Assembly (NCBI RefSeq): GCF_001039355.2
Contig: NW_019773603.1
Coordinates: forward strand, 493,172-557,171
Length of the DNA: 64,000 nucleotides
Source of the DNA: Lingula anatina
Lineage: Eukaryota; Brachiopoda; Lingulata; Lingulida; Lingulidae
Direction of reading: 5' to 3'
A program made the translations under genes and the position numbers. The notes under the pieces were generated by a model. That model did not search any database and had not been told where the DNA came from. It worked only from the letters and a program-made list of their open reading frames with translations. Positions 21,633 to 29,779 of the stretch are shown one piece after another. How positions within the stretch are numbered: the first letter of the stretch is position 1; every line of letters begins with the position of its first letter.

Positions 21633-23572
21633 CNNNNNNNNNNNNNNNNNNNNNNNNNNNNNNNNNNNNNNNCAAACAAACAAACAAACAAACAAACTTA
21701 CTTCATCATAAACAGGCAGTGAGAATATTATTTCCCTTTTTGGTGGCAGCGATGACATTTTAATACTTATGTTCCAGTTGATGGTTATCTGAGTGATTGG
21801 TTACCATGGTCTTCTTGTTCTGCTACCTGTGGACTACTAGGAACAGTGACTCGGTCACGTACCAAGGAGTGTATATACCCCGAACCAGATTGCCGTGGTG
21901 ATGACTGTGGCCAACTTCCAGAAGAATATGAAAACTGCACCCAAAAGCCGTGTGGTACAACAAGTGGCGGATCACCGGGTTCATTCCAACACGACAGAGG
22001 TTAGTATCCTATTGTAACCTTCGGATATAACATTACAAAAATAGTATTTGTCTGATAACGGGTTCTGTTGCAGGTCCATCTACACAAAGCTGCACACAGT
22101 AGATTCACATCCCCGTATTTTTTTCTGTTTTTACAGTTGGCAGTGAAGTTGGACAGTTTCCAACTCAATTACAGGATTGATACAAAAATAACAAGCGTAT
22201 TGCTTAAATCCGGCATTACATATCATAATTACTTTTTTGCCATGTAAGGTGTAAATCTGTATGTGCTGGCATGTTCTATCTTAAAACCGTACATTCCACA
22301 TGATTTTAAGATTTTTCTTTTTTTTTCAAAACAATTGGTATTCACAATGTGACTTTCATTTTTATTTCTAGGAAATAGGCTTCATGATCTTCACGTGAAT
22401 TTCCGAGGAGCTAACACAAATGTCACCTTTAGATGTGGGGTTGTACTGATTGAAAGTATCCCAAACTATGGTAAGTCGAGACTGTTTTTTCCTATATAAT
22501 GGATTTCCTATTATGGTTTAAAAATGTAAAGACTTGAAGCAAGATAAAAATAAAATATTAGGGTTGGTTTAGTTCCTTACTTCCTAGCACTCAGAGGACA
22601 TACCTCCGCCAAGGTACGCCCATTGCACGAGCTAAGAAACCTTTCCTTTTTTTTTTTTTTTTTTGCTCGGTGACGAACAAAAATAAAAAATCGGTCTCCA
22701 TTGGCGTCGGAAATAAAGTGACCATAATGTACAGCAGTACACATTTAAAACTGACACCACGTGAAATGGGATCAACAATATATAGAGGAATCAATTACAA
22801 ACTGCATCTGCTATCATAATTAATAATAATTCTCACATTAAAAACAAAATAAATAAACTAATAAAACGATAAAAACCACTATTTTGATGTGCATGTACTG
22901 CTTGGATTACGGCGTAAATATCAGAAAGCTGCCCAATCCAAAATACATAAAAACTAAAAATAGGGTGCCACAAGGAGCATTCTTGGTATCCCTATTAAAA
23001 GAAGATACGAATATCAATGAAAACAATAAAAAGACTGAACTAACAATTTTTAAAGGAATAAGAAGCGACTTTATAGAATATGGGCACAAAAATTTTATCA
23101 TAACAGTAGAATCAAAGTATGAAGTTGAAAATTTTTATTTGCTGTTTGGTAATTATAAAGACACTAATAAAGTGCCCAATATGGACTTCGATTGACACAT
23201 CAATTTGTCATAACTATGGAAATCCAAATACATGTTTTTTTTTATTAATTTGCTTTTAAAAAGTTTTTGAATAACGTATATTTTTGACATGTTATTAAAT
23301 TGTATTTCATCATTATTATTTTTGCATTTTTAAGATACATATCCACTATGCATTCCTTACCCTCAAAAAGGCCCATGCGGAATATATCGTTTTATTTATG
23401 TTTTTCTAATTGAAATATTCCAGATGAGACCTACATTGCCAACGTGCAGGCTGCCGTGACCGACGTATGTACCGACCAATCACGTCCGGTTTGTCATGTG
23501 ACAATCCCTGCCCCTTCCGGCTGCCCCTGCCAAGTGATGATAAACTACATGTGTTGCAATGAATTATATTAA
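1744..23572 (+). CDS. Gene 1 (5'-truncated by window): secreted TSR protein with Cys-rich RCRW-type module
   Basis: The coding exons (copy A path) are 1744-1884, 2051-2189, 3438-3593, 4098-4225, 4404-4559, 6828-6865, 21378-21557, 21778-21999, 22372-22470 and 23424-23572. All have GT-AG borders, phases chain without a break, and the total plus two incoming bases is 1410 nt (470 codons with TAA). The protein has the end of an N-terminal Cys/Trp region, then the DGDIVRCRW/GFYAVAIMLEDF module, a short CPGPYLCD linker, two thrombospondin type-1 repeats and a Cys-rich tail ending PCQVMINYMCCNELY. This layout belongs to extracellular, disulfide-rich proteins of marine invertebrates; I know no named family or function. 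The 5' exons, including the signal peptide, lie off the left edge. Copy B (10399-15520) duplicates the first six exons and cannot be spliced after copy A. The large intron 6865-21378 therefore probably contains an assembly duplicate. Confidence 0.75.
2051..2189 (+). CDS. Gene 1 exon A2 (139 nt)
   Basis: The acceptor is TTTTCAATAG and the donor GTACGT. Phase is 2 in, 0 out. Joined to A1 it reads VNMDVACGYQFVIPYVDADG, then DIVRCRWAKGEDECADICG and PLPGSTLYP. The DADGD-IVRCRW block with paired cysteines is the signature of the module. Copy B differs at two residues (PYADADG, GKDEC). A CT-rich then (TA)n tract directly follows the donor. Confidence 0.87.
2239..2303. repeat. (TA)n microsatellite in intron A2
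   Basis: This is an uninterrupted AT dinucleotide run of about 65 bp just after the CT-rich start of the intron. The homologous run in copy B is longer (10893-10973) and copy C has only a short trace, so its length is unstable. Confidence 0.95.
3438..3593 (+). CDS. Gene 1 exon A3 (156 nt, 52 codons)
   Basis: The acceptor is TTATTTCAG, the donor GTCAGG, and the phase 0-0. It encodes NCTLIIPSSKRSLYGSGFYA, then VAIMLEDFLATNIKQGG and the TTPLSKVPLQ end that leads into the next exon. It has an N-glycosylation sequon at its first residue (NCT). Copies B and C read EDFPATNIT and EDFPATDIT, so the leucine and lysine of copy A are the odd states. Confidence 0.88.
4098..4225 (+). CDS. Gene 1 exon A4 (128 nt)
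   Basis: The acceptor is ATATTTCAG, the donor GTATGT, and the phase 0 in, 2 out. It encodes YLARIKDGCNCDNPPTFTTP, then PETKKLRAGQTFTKDLIAIY and PSG. The CNC pair and the proline-rich turn separate two beta-rich halves of the module. Confidence 0.87.
4404..4559 (+). CDS. Gene 1 exon A5 (156 nt)
   Basis: The acceptor is ACACATACAG, the donor GTAAGT, and the phase 2-2. It encodes INAIIVVPPTGAYVGAMYTV, then NGTTASVYIAWTPAPAQHG and HHLICYQAFGSN. It has an NGT sequon and a W-T-P-x-x-x-x-x-G-x-H-x-I-C strand typical of the end of this Ig-like/HYR-like segment. The fold name is inferred from pattern only. Confidence 0.87.
4920..6592 (-). mobile_element. Foldback Tc1/mariner-derived element, copy A
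   Basis: The ends are inverted repeats of about 340 bp starting TACAA-ATTGGTCAAAAAGG, with TA at both borders as expected for Tc1/mariner. Inside, the left arm read on the minus strand encodes a decayed transposase C-terminus (PPLSPVINLSKHLWHELK, compare SPDLNPIEHLW-ELK; 5442-5500). The right arm read on the plus strand encodes a second decayed version (SDLLQKPNIRRLEKPSSNPD then PWHGLNC; about 5990-6100). The loop on the minus strand has EESRYLLYAFDG, resembling the first catalytic Asp region. No frame is intact. The same element sits at the same intron position in copies B and C, so it inserted before the module duplicated. Confidence 0.7.
6754..6823. repeat. (TTATA)n pentanucleotide array abutting a splice acceptor
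   Basis: About 14 units of TTATA end directly before TTTACAG, the acceptor of the 38-nt exon A6. Copies B (15419-15478) and C (61348-61413) keep the array at the same place with different lengths. Confidence 0.95.
6828..6865 (+). CDS. Gene 1 exon A6 (38-nt microexon)
   Basis: The acceptor is TTTACAG, the donor GTAATG, and the phase 2 in, 1 out. With the two bases from A5 it encodes RCPGPYLCDKLVV and the first base of a Gly/Asp codon. Phase 1 fits the TSR exon at 21378 and does not fit exon B1. The microexon is kept in copies B and C without a change of length. Confidence 0.8.
7002..7130. mobile_element. Small MITE-like inverted repeat
   Basis: AACGTAATGCAGGTCC near 7005-7023 and its complement at about 7110-7125 border this segment, with a second matching pair inside (GGAATAG-AGTCCTA). 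It lies where copy A stops matching copies B and C, so it may be an insertion specific to this haplotype. No coding potential. Confidence 0.5.
7264..7356 (+). repeat. tRNA-derived SINE-like head
   Basis: GGTGTAGTGGTCAGGCTG resembles a pol III A box and GGTTCGAATTT a B box. The spacing is longer than in a tRNA and no cloverleaf can be drawn, so a SINE relic is more likely than a tRNA gene. Confidence 0.35.
7367..7367. other. Single-N assembly join between copy A and copy B
   Basis: One ambiguous base separates unique sequence from a stretch that restarts the sequence seen at 427. Similar single Ns elsewhere in the window also sit at copy boundaries, which points to contig joins. Confidence 0.8.
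8278..8508. repeat. 115-bp tandem duplication specific to copy B
   Basis: The segment beginning GTAAGTATAAATAAGTGAAT is present twice in direct succession (8278-8392 and 8393-8507), with no visible differences. Copy A has it once (from about 1327). Confidence 0.85.
8766..9560. repeat. Dispersed repeat with recurring TGACCTCTTGTGACC-type phrases
   Basis: This non-coding segment is shared by copy B and copy C (54700-55490) and occurs in reverse orientation at about 45590-46480. It contains phrases such as TATCAATGACTCCTGACTAA twice in diverged form, so it is itself an old internal duplication. Confidence 0.7.
9568..10272. mobile_element. MITE-like element with ~50-bp terminal inverted repeats, copy B
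   Basis: The left end (GGTCTGATTTGGTATTAAAG, then TGCAATTTAAGACTAAAACT and AGTCTGAGG) is the inverse of the right end at 10213-10268. There is no open frame. A shorter copy with the same ends lies at 55493-56058 in copy C; copy A has lost it. Confidence 0.75.
10399..10539 (+). CDS. Exon B1 (duplicate of A1)
   Basis: It has the same borders and protein as A1 and enters in phase 2. Splicing from A6 (phase 1) would shift the frame and hit a stop before the exon ends, so B1 cannot follow A6. Confidence 0.7.
10706..10844 (+). CDS. Exon B2 (duplicate of A2)
   Basis: Identical splice sites to A2. Its protein differs by V to A (PYADADG) and E to K (GKDEC). The valine is shared by A and C, so the alanine is new in B. 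Confidence 0.7.
10893..10973. repeat. (TA)n microsatellite in intron B2
   Basis: An uninterrupted AT run about 15 bp longer than its copy A counterpart. Confidence 0.95.
12109..12264 (+). CDS. Exon B3 (duplicate of A3)
   Basis: 156 nt, phase 0-0. It reads EDFPATNIT where A reads EDFLATNIK; B agrees with gene 2 here and is likely ancestral. Confidence 0.7.
12765..12892 (+). CDS. Exon B4 (duplicate of A4)
   Basis: 128 nt with the same borders and the same protein as A4. Confidence 0.7.
13071..13226 (+). CDS. Exon B5 (duplicate of A5)
   Basis: 156 nt with the same borders and protein as A5; only a silent difference in the VNG region is visible. Confidence 0.7.
13587..15257 (-). mobile_element. 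Foldback Tc1-derived element, copy B
   Basis: Same borders (TACAATATTGG and CCAATGTTGTA) and internal layout as 4920-6592. Minor indels, for example in the loop at about 14500, show that no transposase is preserved. Confidence 0.7.
15419..15478. repeat. (TTATA)n array before exon B6
   Basis: About 12 pentamer units end just before the acceptor TTTACAG. Confidence 0.95.
15483..15520 (+). CDS. Exon B6 (38-nt microexon, duplicate of A6)
   Basis: Same sequence and phases as A6 (2 in, 1 out). It can splice in frame to the TSR exon at 21378, just as A6 can, so a transcript using A1-A6 or B1-B6, but not both in series, is readable. Confidence 0.7.
15660..16600. repeat. Intron repeat rich in TTGACCTTGA / GGTGACATTGAAA phrases
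   Basis: The segment contains about five diverged units built around TGACCTCTGGTGACATTGAA, then GTTGCAAATGATTGG and a GTACTTCACT-like phrase. Copy C has a shortened version (61600-62150). No coding potential is seen. Confidence 0.6.
16927..18398. repeat. Three near-identical ~425-bp units (16966-17388, 17476-17900, 17975-18398)
   Basis: Each unit runs from TTTAGTTCCAGAAAAAGCAG to GGGAGACGATAC. Single Ns at 17390 and 17974 lie at or near unit borders and (TA)n runs precede the first two. The units differ at only a handful of bases, so unmerged alternative assemblies of one locus are likely. Confidence 0.8.
17401..17475. repeat. (TA)n microsatellite
   Basis: About 75 bp of AT dinucleotides; the matching run before the first unit (16938-16964) is much shorter. 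Confidence 0.95.
18565..18621. repeat. (TA)n microsatellite
   Basis: An AT dinucleotide run of about 57 bp. Confidence 0.95.
19150..19330. repeat. Tandem ~105-bp duplication ending at an NN and poly-A
   Basis: GTGAAATATTACTTCCAATA followed by TTTTGGAGAGCAATCTTTG occurs twice. The second copy ends at two Ns and an A run (19331-19366). Confidence 0.75.
19725..19815 (-). repeat. tRNA-derived SINE-like fragment
   Basis: Read on the minus strand, GACGAGTGGAACAGAGTCAG resembles an A-box region and GTTCGATCCCTGAACC a B box. It does not fold as a full tRNA, so a SINE relic is the better call. Confidence 0.35.
20648..20704. repeat. (TA)n and (TG)n microsatellites
   Basis: About 20 bp of TA followed after a short spacer by about 27 bp of GT. 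Confidence 0.9.
21378..21557 (+). CDS. Gene 1 exon 7: thrombospondin type-1 repeat (180 nt)
   Basis: The acceptor is CTTTCACAG, the donor GTAAAG, and the phase 1-1. It encodes [20 protein letters not shown], then [17 protein letters not shown] and the C-terminal SCNGPCCPG. It has the TSR landmarks: Trp before Ser-x-Cys, the CSVTC O-fucosylation-type motif (C-x-x-T-C), the R-x-R layer and six cysteines. The NGT sequon is kept in all first-type TSRs here. The nearest relative is gene 2 exon 11 (62913-63092), also 180 nt, and the 250 bp of intron before both are alike. Confidence 0.9.
21634..21672. other. Assembly gap (39 N) beside poly-T
   Basis: The gap lies in the intron between the two TSR exons of gene 1, between a T run (21587-21632) and a CAAA repeat. 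Gene 2 has its extra TSR exons in the equivalent place, so the gap could hide sequence. Confidence 0.95.
21778..21999 (+). CDS. Gene 1 exon 8: second, divergent thrombospondin type-1 repeat (222 nt)
   Basis: The acceptor is TGTTCCAG, the donor GTTAGT, and the phase 1-1. It encodes VDGYLSDWLPWSSCSATCG, then TRSRTKECIYPEPDCRGD and ENCTQKPC. It has the full WxxW C-mannosylation-type motif (WLPW) and CSATCG, with NCT as a sequon. A Gly/Ser/Thr linker follows the last cysteine. No counterpart of this exon is seen in gene 2 within the window. Confidence 0.88.
22372..22470 (+). CDS. Gene 1 exon 9 (99 nt)
   Basis: The acceptor is TTTCTAG, the donor GTAAGT, and the phase 1-1. It encodes NRLHDLHVNFRGANTNVTF, then RCGVVLIESIPNY, including an NVT sequon. 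I do not recognise the domain; together with exon 10 it forms a Cys-containing C-terminal tail. Confidence 0.8.
22887..23195 (+). other. Unassigned open frame inside gene 1 intron 9
   Basis: About 100 codons are open from an ATG (22887), rich in Lys and Asn, ending KVPNMDFD. There is no acceptor in suitable phase, no homology I recognise and no signal peptide. It may be chance in AT-rich DNA or a fragment of an unknown mobile element. Poly-T and general AT-rich sequence surround it. Confidence 0.2.
23424..23572 (+). CDS. Gene 1 exon 10, last coding exon with stop
   Basis: The acceptor is ATATTCCAG. Entering in phase 1 it encodes DETYIANVQAAVTDVC, then RPVCHVTIPAPSGCPC and a tail ending MINYMCCNELY before TAA at 23570-23572. 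Six cysteines in a short tail suggest a disulfide-bonded C-terminus. There is no membrane anchor or GPI-like hydrophobic end, so the product is probably soluble. A donor GTAAGT follows three bases after the stop, too close to trigger nonsense-mediated decay. Confidence 0.85.
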
Positions 23573-23688
23573 ATGGTAAGTGTTTATGGAAATAGAGGTT
23601 AACTGTTAGAAACAAAATGGTCAGTTGAACTAATGATTGTGAATTTCAACACTTCTTGAATCTAGTACTTCATAAATGTGCATTTTTA

Positions 23689-23725
<37 letters not shown>

Positions 23726-23821
23726 GTATATCACTTGGAACCTTTGGTCTCCTTTAATGATATATTGCATTTGAAATCCAAGCTGAAGTAATTATCAAAT
23801 GCATTTTTTTTATATTTGCAG

Positions 23822-24475
23822 AGATACGCCAGGACTTCAAAAATGCTGGACAAAACGGACTTATGCAGACATTTCTCGACTGCATTTAAATATGCAGTTG
23901 TATATTATTCCCACTGATTATTAGTTAGCAGATTGAAAATAACAAAAAAATATAAAATATGGGAAAAAACTGTCGCAGCTTGCTTATTTACCAAATTCTT
24001 AAAACGCCATTCACTTCTCAAATTAACTTGAAACTTTGCTGGTATTGAGGGTCATTATGTACTTATTTCAGTTTATGTAATTTAATAATATTCTAGTGGG
24101 GTGAAATATTATGATATTTATATGTATTTATTAGTTTTAATATTTAAATATTAATGGGAAACATTCAGTTTGCTAGGAAGGCTTCAGGTCGTTTAGGTAT
24201 GCCTTAAATCATTTTTTTCTTGATTCCCATAATACAATGGGTTGGTTAATTGATTTAATGATAAGTTAACCTGCCAGATTCCAAATGCACTACGTTATGC
24301 ACCACTTCTGTTATTTAATATTTTAGTTGATTGATCTATCTTATTAAATATTCAGATTACAATAACATATCTTAATGTTCGTATGTACTCATTTGTTGTG
24401 ATAAAGGAGTGGTTAGCTGTCTTGTAAAGTAGTCTTTCTACTTTATGCAAATAAAACTGTCGCAAATGCTTCACT
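23822..24475 (+). other. Probable 3'UTR exon of gene 1
   Basis: The donor at 23576 (GTAAGT) and acceptor TATTTGCAG (ending 23821) imply an intron after the stop codon. An AATAAA at 24450-24455 could end the transcript about 20 bases later. The copy after the N at 24869 has its own AATAAA (25515-25520) with a 17-bp deletion just after it. Confidence 0.5.
24450..24455 (+). terminator. Candidate polyadenylation signal AATAAA of gene 1
   Basis: This canonical hexamer lies about 880 bases after the stop codon, or about 630 after removal of the 3'UTR intron. No second strong candidate lies closer in the inferred 3'UTR exon. Confidence 0.4.
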
Positions 24476-25661
24476 TCGGTTGTTTTCCATGCCTTATTGC
24501 TAACTGTAAGTTTGGTAAGCACATAATTCCCCGATACCGTTATCAGTTTATAAAGTAACTAATTTTTGTACTACTCTTGGACCGGTGCTTTCATTTGATG
24601 GTTTATACCGTTTCTAACCAAACAAATTAGTGTAGAACAGTTTCATTAGATATGTTATTGTAATAGACTTGTTATCAACCATTTTAAAACCTATAGCAAC
24701 CTCCTTGCGACTGAGGTTGCAAAGAGGTTTCCAAAAGGTTGCAAGTGCAGTGTGACCCAGGCTTAAGCGGATGTTGATTGCTTCAAGAACTTTTCGGTGT
24801 AGATCTCGTGTCTCTCTTCCAAGATCTTTATGTCTTCTATGGTTGTTGATGTTATACAATACCCTGGTNTTTTTTTTATATTTGCAGAGATACGCCAGGA
24901 CTTCAAAAATGCTGGACAAAACGGACTTATGCAGACATTTCTCGACTGCATTTAAATATGCAGTTGTATATTATTCCCACTGATTATTAGTTAGCAGATT
25001 GAAAATAACAAAAAAATATAAAATATGGGAAAAAACTGTCGCAGCTTGCTTATTTACCAAATTCTTAAAACGCCATTCACTTCTCAAATTAACTTGAAAC
25101 TTTGCTGGTATTGAGGGTCATTATGTACTTATTTCAGTTTATGTAATTTAATAATATTCTAGTGGGGTGAAATATTATGATATTTATATGTATTTATTAG
25201 TTTTAATATTTAAATATTAATGGGAAACATTCAGTTTGCTAGGAAGGCTTCAGGTCGTTTAGGTATGCCTTAAATCATTTTTTCTTGATTCCCATAATAC
25301 AATGGGTTGGTTAATTGATTTAATGATAAGTTAACCTGCCAGATTCCAAATGCACTACGTTATGCACCACTTCTGTTATTATATATTTTAGTTGATTGAT
25401 CTATCTTATTAAATATTCAGATTACAATAACATATCTTAATGTTCGTATGTACTCATTTGTTGTGATAAAGGAGTGGTTAGCTGTCTTGTAAACTAGTCT
25501 TTCTACTTTATGCAAATAAAACTTCGGTTGTTTTCCATGCCTTATTGCTAACTGTAAGTTTGGTAAGCACATAATTCCCCGATACCGTTATCAGTTTATA
25601 AAGTAACTAATTTTTGTACTACTCTTGGACCGGTGCTTTCATTTGATGGTTTATACCGTTT

Positions 25662-26148
25662 CTAACCAAACAAATTAGTGTAGAACAGTTTCATTAGATA
25701 TGTTATTGTAATAGACTTGTTATCAACCATTTTAAAACCTATAGCAACCTCCTTGCGACTGAGGTTGCAAAGAGGTTTCCAAAAGGTTGCAAGTGCAGTG
25801 TGACCCAGGCTTAAGCGGATGTTGATTGCTTCAAGAACTTTTCGGTGTAGATCTCGTGTCTCTCTTCCAAGATCTTTATGTCTTCTATGGTTGTTGATGT
25901 TATACAATACCCTGTCTGTTCCTGGTGTTGGCTGAGGGCAGATTTTTTATCATGTTTTTTTTTATCGATTTTTGATGTTCAGCGATTATTTCTGTTAAGG
26001 AACGTCCTGTCTCTCCAATGTATTTCTCTTCACACACCTGACACTCACATTGGTATACAACTCCATACTGTTCTGCTGGGTCTAATTTGTCCTTACCACA
26101 CCTAAGGGAGGGGCAGGCAAGGGGGGGAGCACTGACCAAATAGCACAC
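25662..26148 (-). pseudogene. Penelope-like element fragment with GIY-YIG endonuclease
   Basis: On the minus strand 26140-25900 encodes a GIY-YIG core (GVVYQCECQVCEEKYIGET, then EIIAEHQKSI), and after a frame change near 25905 the frame continues NINNHRRHKDLGRETRDLHR, then KVLEAINIR, the typical tail. The reverse transcriptase part is missing. A second partial copy of the tail (24868-24614) exists only because of the duplicated block. It lies downstream of gene 1 and is not part of it. Confidence 0.65.
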
Positions 26149-26888
26149 CAGAGGGGGTGACAGTTTGTCACACCTGTCACAACCTCATTCCCTGATGAAA
26201 TCTGACTGCAAACAGATGAAATATTGGATGGTAAGTTCAAATTAATATAAATAGCTATAGACAAAAGAATCTTCACAAGTCCAAACAACTTAGGTTATAA
26301 ACGAGGAAAGATTTATGTAGGCCGCTATGGAATTGAAATGGCAGAGGGGTGTTTCATTCGGACATAACGCATAAAAAAACAATGTTGCTTTAGATACAAA
26401 AATATGCAGCAAATGACAAAAGGTATAAACTGACTTGTAAACCTAGCATTGACAAAAACTCATCGCTTTAATAAAAGTTCGCAGTCTTTGCCCTCAAAAA
26501 CACATCAGCATGTCACCTTGTGTGTACTCAACATGAATTAACAATCCCGAAAATTTGAAAATGGCACGTTGGGAATCACAAGCAGATAATCAATTACGCT
26601 GTAAATAACAAAACCATGCCCTGAGTGTCAGGACACTATGAAGCTAGTTTGCTCACTATGCATACCTTTTCGTGGGGAGCTTTACAGTGTCCCAGACGAA
26701 TAGCAGCAATATTGAGTATCCGCCAATCACAGGAACTGATCTGCAATGGATCTTCAGTAACAAGTCCAAAGTCAAACGTAAAGCACATGCACTTTTGCTT
26801 TATTTAATTTCATTTACTCTATTTGAGACGTAACTTGACAAATTAATAAAATAGTTTTAAAAGAAAAATATATCCCAGATGTTTTTTT

Positions 26889-27170
26889 TTCAACAAATAT
26901 TTGCTCCTGAAGATATAAACACAATTGACGTGTGCAAAGTTTGACAGCTACACTGTATGCCTAATACCACTAAAATGACTGCACAATGGCTACACCAAAA
27001 ATCAGTTTTTAAACCAGAAAGGTGCATGTGTTGCGGCACTGATTATATTCTTAGTTCAAACTTCAAACTCCACGTCAGCCACTCTGTTTATTTGTCTCGT
27101 CTGCACTAGTTGACGTCAGCTCCAGGCGGGAAAGGCAGCTCCAGGCGGGACAGATCTGTGACGTACTGTA
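26889..27170 (-). repeat. ~290-bp dispersed repeat, inverted relative to 38555-38850
   Basis: The complement of this segment matches 38555-38850 over its length (shared phrases GTGCAGACGAGACAA, GAGTTTGAAGTTT, TAGCTGTCAAACTT, CTTCAGGAGCAAATATTT). No frame is open in both copies. Confidence 0.7.
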
Positions 27171-27349
27171 CTTAGTTTGCAGATTACATGACCGTATCAG
27201 CTGCGGACGCCAACGACCCGCTTTACGGATACCACTCTTTACCTACTTCATTTCTCGCGTTTACAAGGGCTAAACAAGACGAAGTACGTCAAACATAAGT
27301 ATTAAACCGGCATTTTGTTCCTTGTGTTGTTTGTCAGTGTGACGATTTC

Positions 27350-27950
27350 AAGATAATGGACGTGTCAGCGCGAATCGCGTTGGTGAACAGACGCAAGTTA
27401 TGTTTCAATTGTTTAGACGCGGACCCTATTCCCCATGTGCAAAGTGTCCGGTTGTGCTTATTAGCACTCGAGATTACTTCACGTATTTTCCGAAACAATT
27501 CATGTTGATCGTGACTAATATTAGTGTTCGGTCAATTGAGGCGGAGGGTTATTTAAATGCGTCAGCGTGCTTTTTTACAGCATCGGTCTCTGTGACTTTG
27601 CCCATTGTTACAGTGAGAGTGAATGACAAGATAAAAGCACTCGCGCTTTTAGATAGCGGGTCAACGTCTACTTTTATATCACAGCACTTGGCTTCTTCTC
27701 TTTGCCTCGATCGATACAAAAGATGACGTGCAGTGTCGGCTAAGTACGCTTGACCGTTCAAGGTCTATTAGGTCGGCTGCTGTTCCAATTGACGTGCCTC
27801 CTTGCAGCGACGCTACGAAGACGTACCACTTATCGAATGTGTTACTTGTCCCAACTATATAAGTTCGAGCAAACCAACCTATCCATGTGTCAGCTTCCCC
27901 GCATCTACCAGATATAAATATTGTTCTTTATGCCTTATGCATTGCCTCCT
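27350..27950 (+). pseudogene. Bel/Pao-like LTR retrotransposon fragment (gag knuckle to aspartic protease)
   Basis: A frame from the ATG at 27356 gives ARIALVNRRKLCFNCLD, the start of a gag zinc-knuckle region as in Bel/Pao elements. After a frame change 27586-27723 encodes VTVRVNDKIKALALLDSGST (catalytic DSG at 27652-27660), then FISQHLASSL. Further codons after the TGA near 27724 still resemble the next segment in another frame. It is broken by frameshifts and has no reverse transcriptase or recognised LTR in the window. Confidence 0.6.
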
Positions 27951-27999
27951 AGCAGATAAAGAGTATCGATTGACTACAAAACAAACAAACCTCACATTT

Positions 28000-28869
28000 A
28001 ATGGGTCTTTGCCCTAGGTTTCACACCTCTCACCCTTTACAAGTTTAGCTATTCATAAGTGCAGTCATGCTATCACCACATCAACAGTATTGTGGTTCAA
28101 AAGAGCTTTAGCCACTGACTCACGTACACACGTACTAAACAACAGTGATCAATTGGCACACGTACACTTTCTACAGATAATGTCCATCAATATACTTTAA
28201 TTGATCGGCTTTTTATCTTTTATGTCAATCTGTTAAGTTATAATACTCATACCCATACCCGTCATAATCCGTCGTCAGGCTTAAATGAGAGTATTGGATT
28301 TTTAATAAAGTTTGCAATAGCTTTTATTTTGTATTTTTTTCATTACTAATACTCTTTTGTCCAATAAATATTTTTTAACCTGACCACATTTATGTGGCTA
28401 TATAAATGTTCACAGCCACAACGAAGCTGGTTTTACTGAAATGCTAAGAGTCCATATGAGTGAAAACGGTCAATTATTAATGACGAAGGATAATAACATA
28501 GAAAGTTACAAAATAGATGGATAATTATACATCCCCAGTACTATATAACTGCCATAACATAACGTTGATAAAGTGGGTTATTGAGTACAACCAATATTAA
28601 TTAAAATAATATGTGAAACAACAACAGCCATAGAAGCAAAAAGCTAACACAACTGATACATACAAGGCCACCTTATTTACATAATTGGGGGATTATCATA
28701 GATACCCATTCTAAAGAACTATAGTAATATTAATAACAAAGTTTGGTTTAATGAGTGCAACCTACATTAAGAAAATTGACAGCATGAAAGCTGTGTGAAA
28801 CAACAAAAGCTGGCACAAACCTTAACTAAAGGCTCAGAATAGTGCAAAAAAAAGTAATAACAATAATAA

Positions 28870-28908
<39 letters not shown>

Positions 28909-29700
28909 AGGTCAGAAAGCAGGTGATAGCCAGATGATGTTGGAGGGTGAACAAATAAAAATGAAATAACAAAGTAATATTCCAGTGTAGCAGCTATTAC
29001 TGCACTAGAGAACGGTGCGGGTAAATATCACTGCAGCTACCTGTAAAATGCTGCATAAATGGCTCCTTAATGAGGTAGCTCAATAGGAATAGCTACCAAA
29101 CACATTGATCATAACAAACACATGCCCCAAAGACTATTCCCTATCAATATAATGTTTATGTATATATAATTGTTACTACCACTAGTAAGCATTCCCTACA
29201 TAAATATAACTATCTTATTTGTTCTTTTTAGAGTCATTTTATAATGTATATTCTAACGGTTTTATTACGTGATTTTATTATGTGAATTATTTTTGCGACT
29301 GCATGTATGTACTATATATGTCTTTCACCCTGGTAAAAATGAAGAGATGATAATAAATGTTTATAAATATGGAAATAAAGAAATAAAGAAATTAATTAAT
29401 TAATTTATTAATATAAGCCTGACGACCTTTGAATCTGAAGCCATCATAAATTTCTAGCACACAGCTTTGGCTATACAGCATCGGGAGCAAATAAATTAAT
29501 CTAGAAGTATCTTTGACAGTGTCACATGATGAATAAGCTGGTTGCCAATCACTTTTATATATATACATATACTTTATCGCTGCTCACTTATTTGCAAGTT
29601 GCCGTGGGTCCATTAAGCCATCCAAGAAGACAGATAGCGTAAAGACAATCTATAGAAGAATACACAGTTATTCAAGTTATCCAAGTAAAGCAAGATTCTT
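28000..29700. other. AT-rich intergenic stretch
   Basis: It holds an (AATA)n run at 28871-28911 and a short AAATTAATTAATT tract near 29390. No exon, gene or recognised element is seen. Confidence 0.6.
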
Positions 29701-29779
29701 CTTGGTAAGTGTGGATTTTTTTATTTTTCTACATGCAATAGCAAATCGAAGCCTAACTCTGCTCAGTTTTCTGTATCGT

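Larger units (their letters stand above)
23811..25913. repeat. ~1.05-kb sequence present twice across a single N (23811-24868 and 24870-25913)
   Basis: The second copy restarts at TTTTTATATTTGCAGAGATA and ends at the same CAATACCCTG phrase where the first copy is cut by the N. Differences are a few bases and small indels. This is the pattern of two overlapping contigs that were not merged. Confidence 0.85.
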
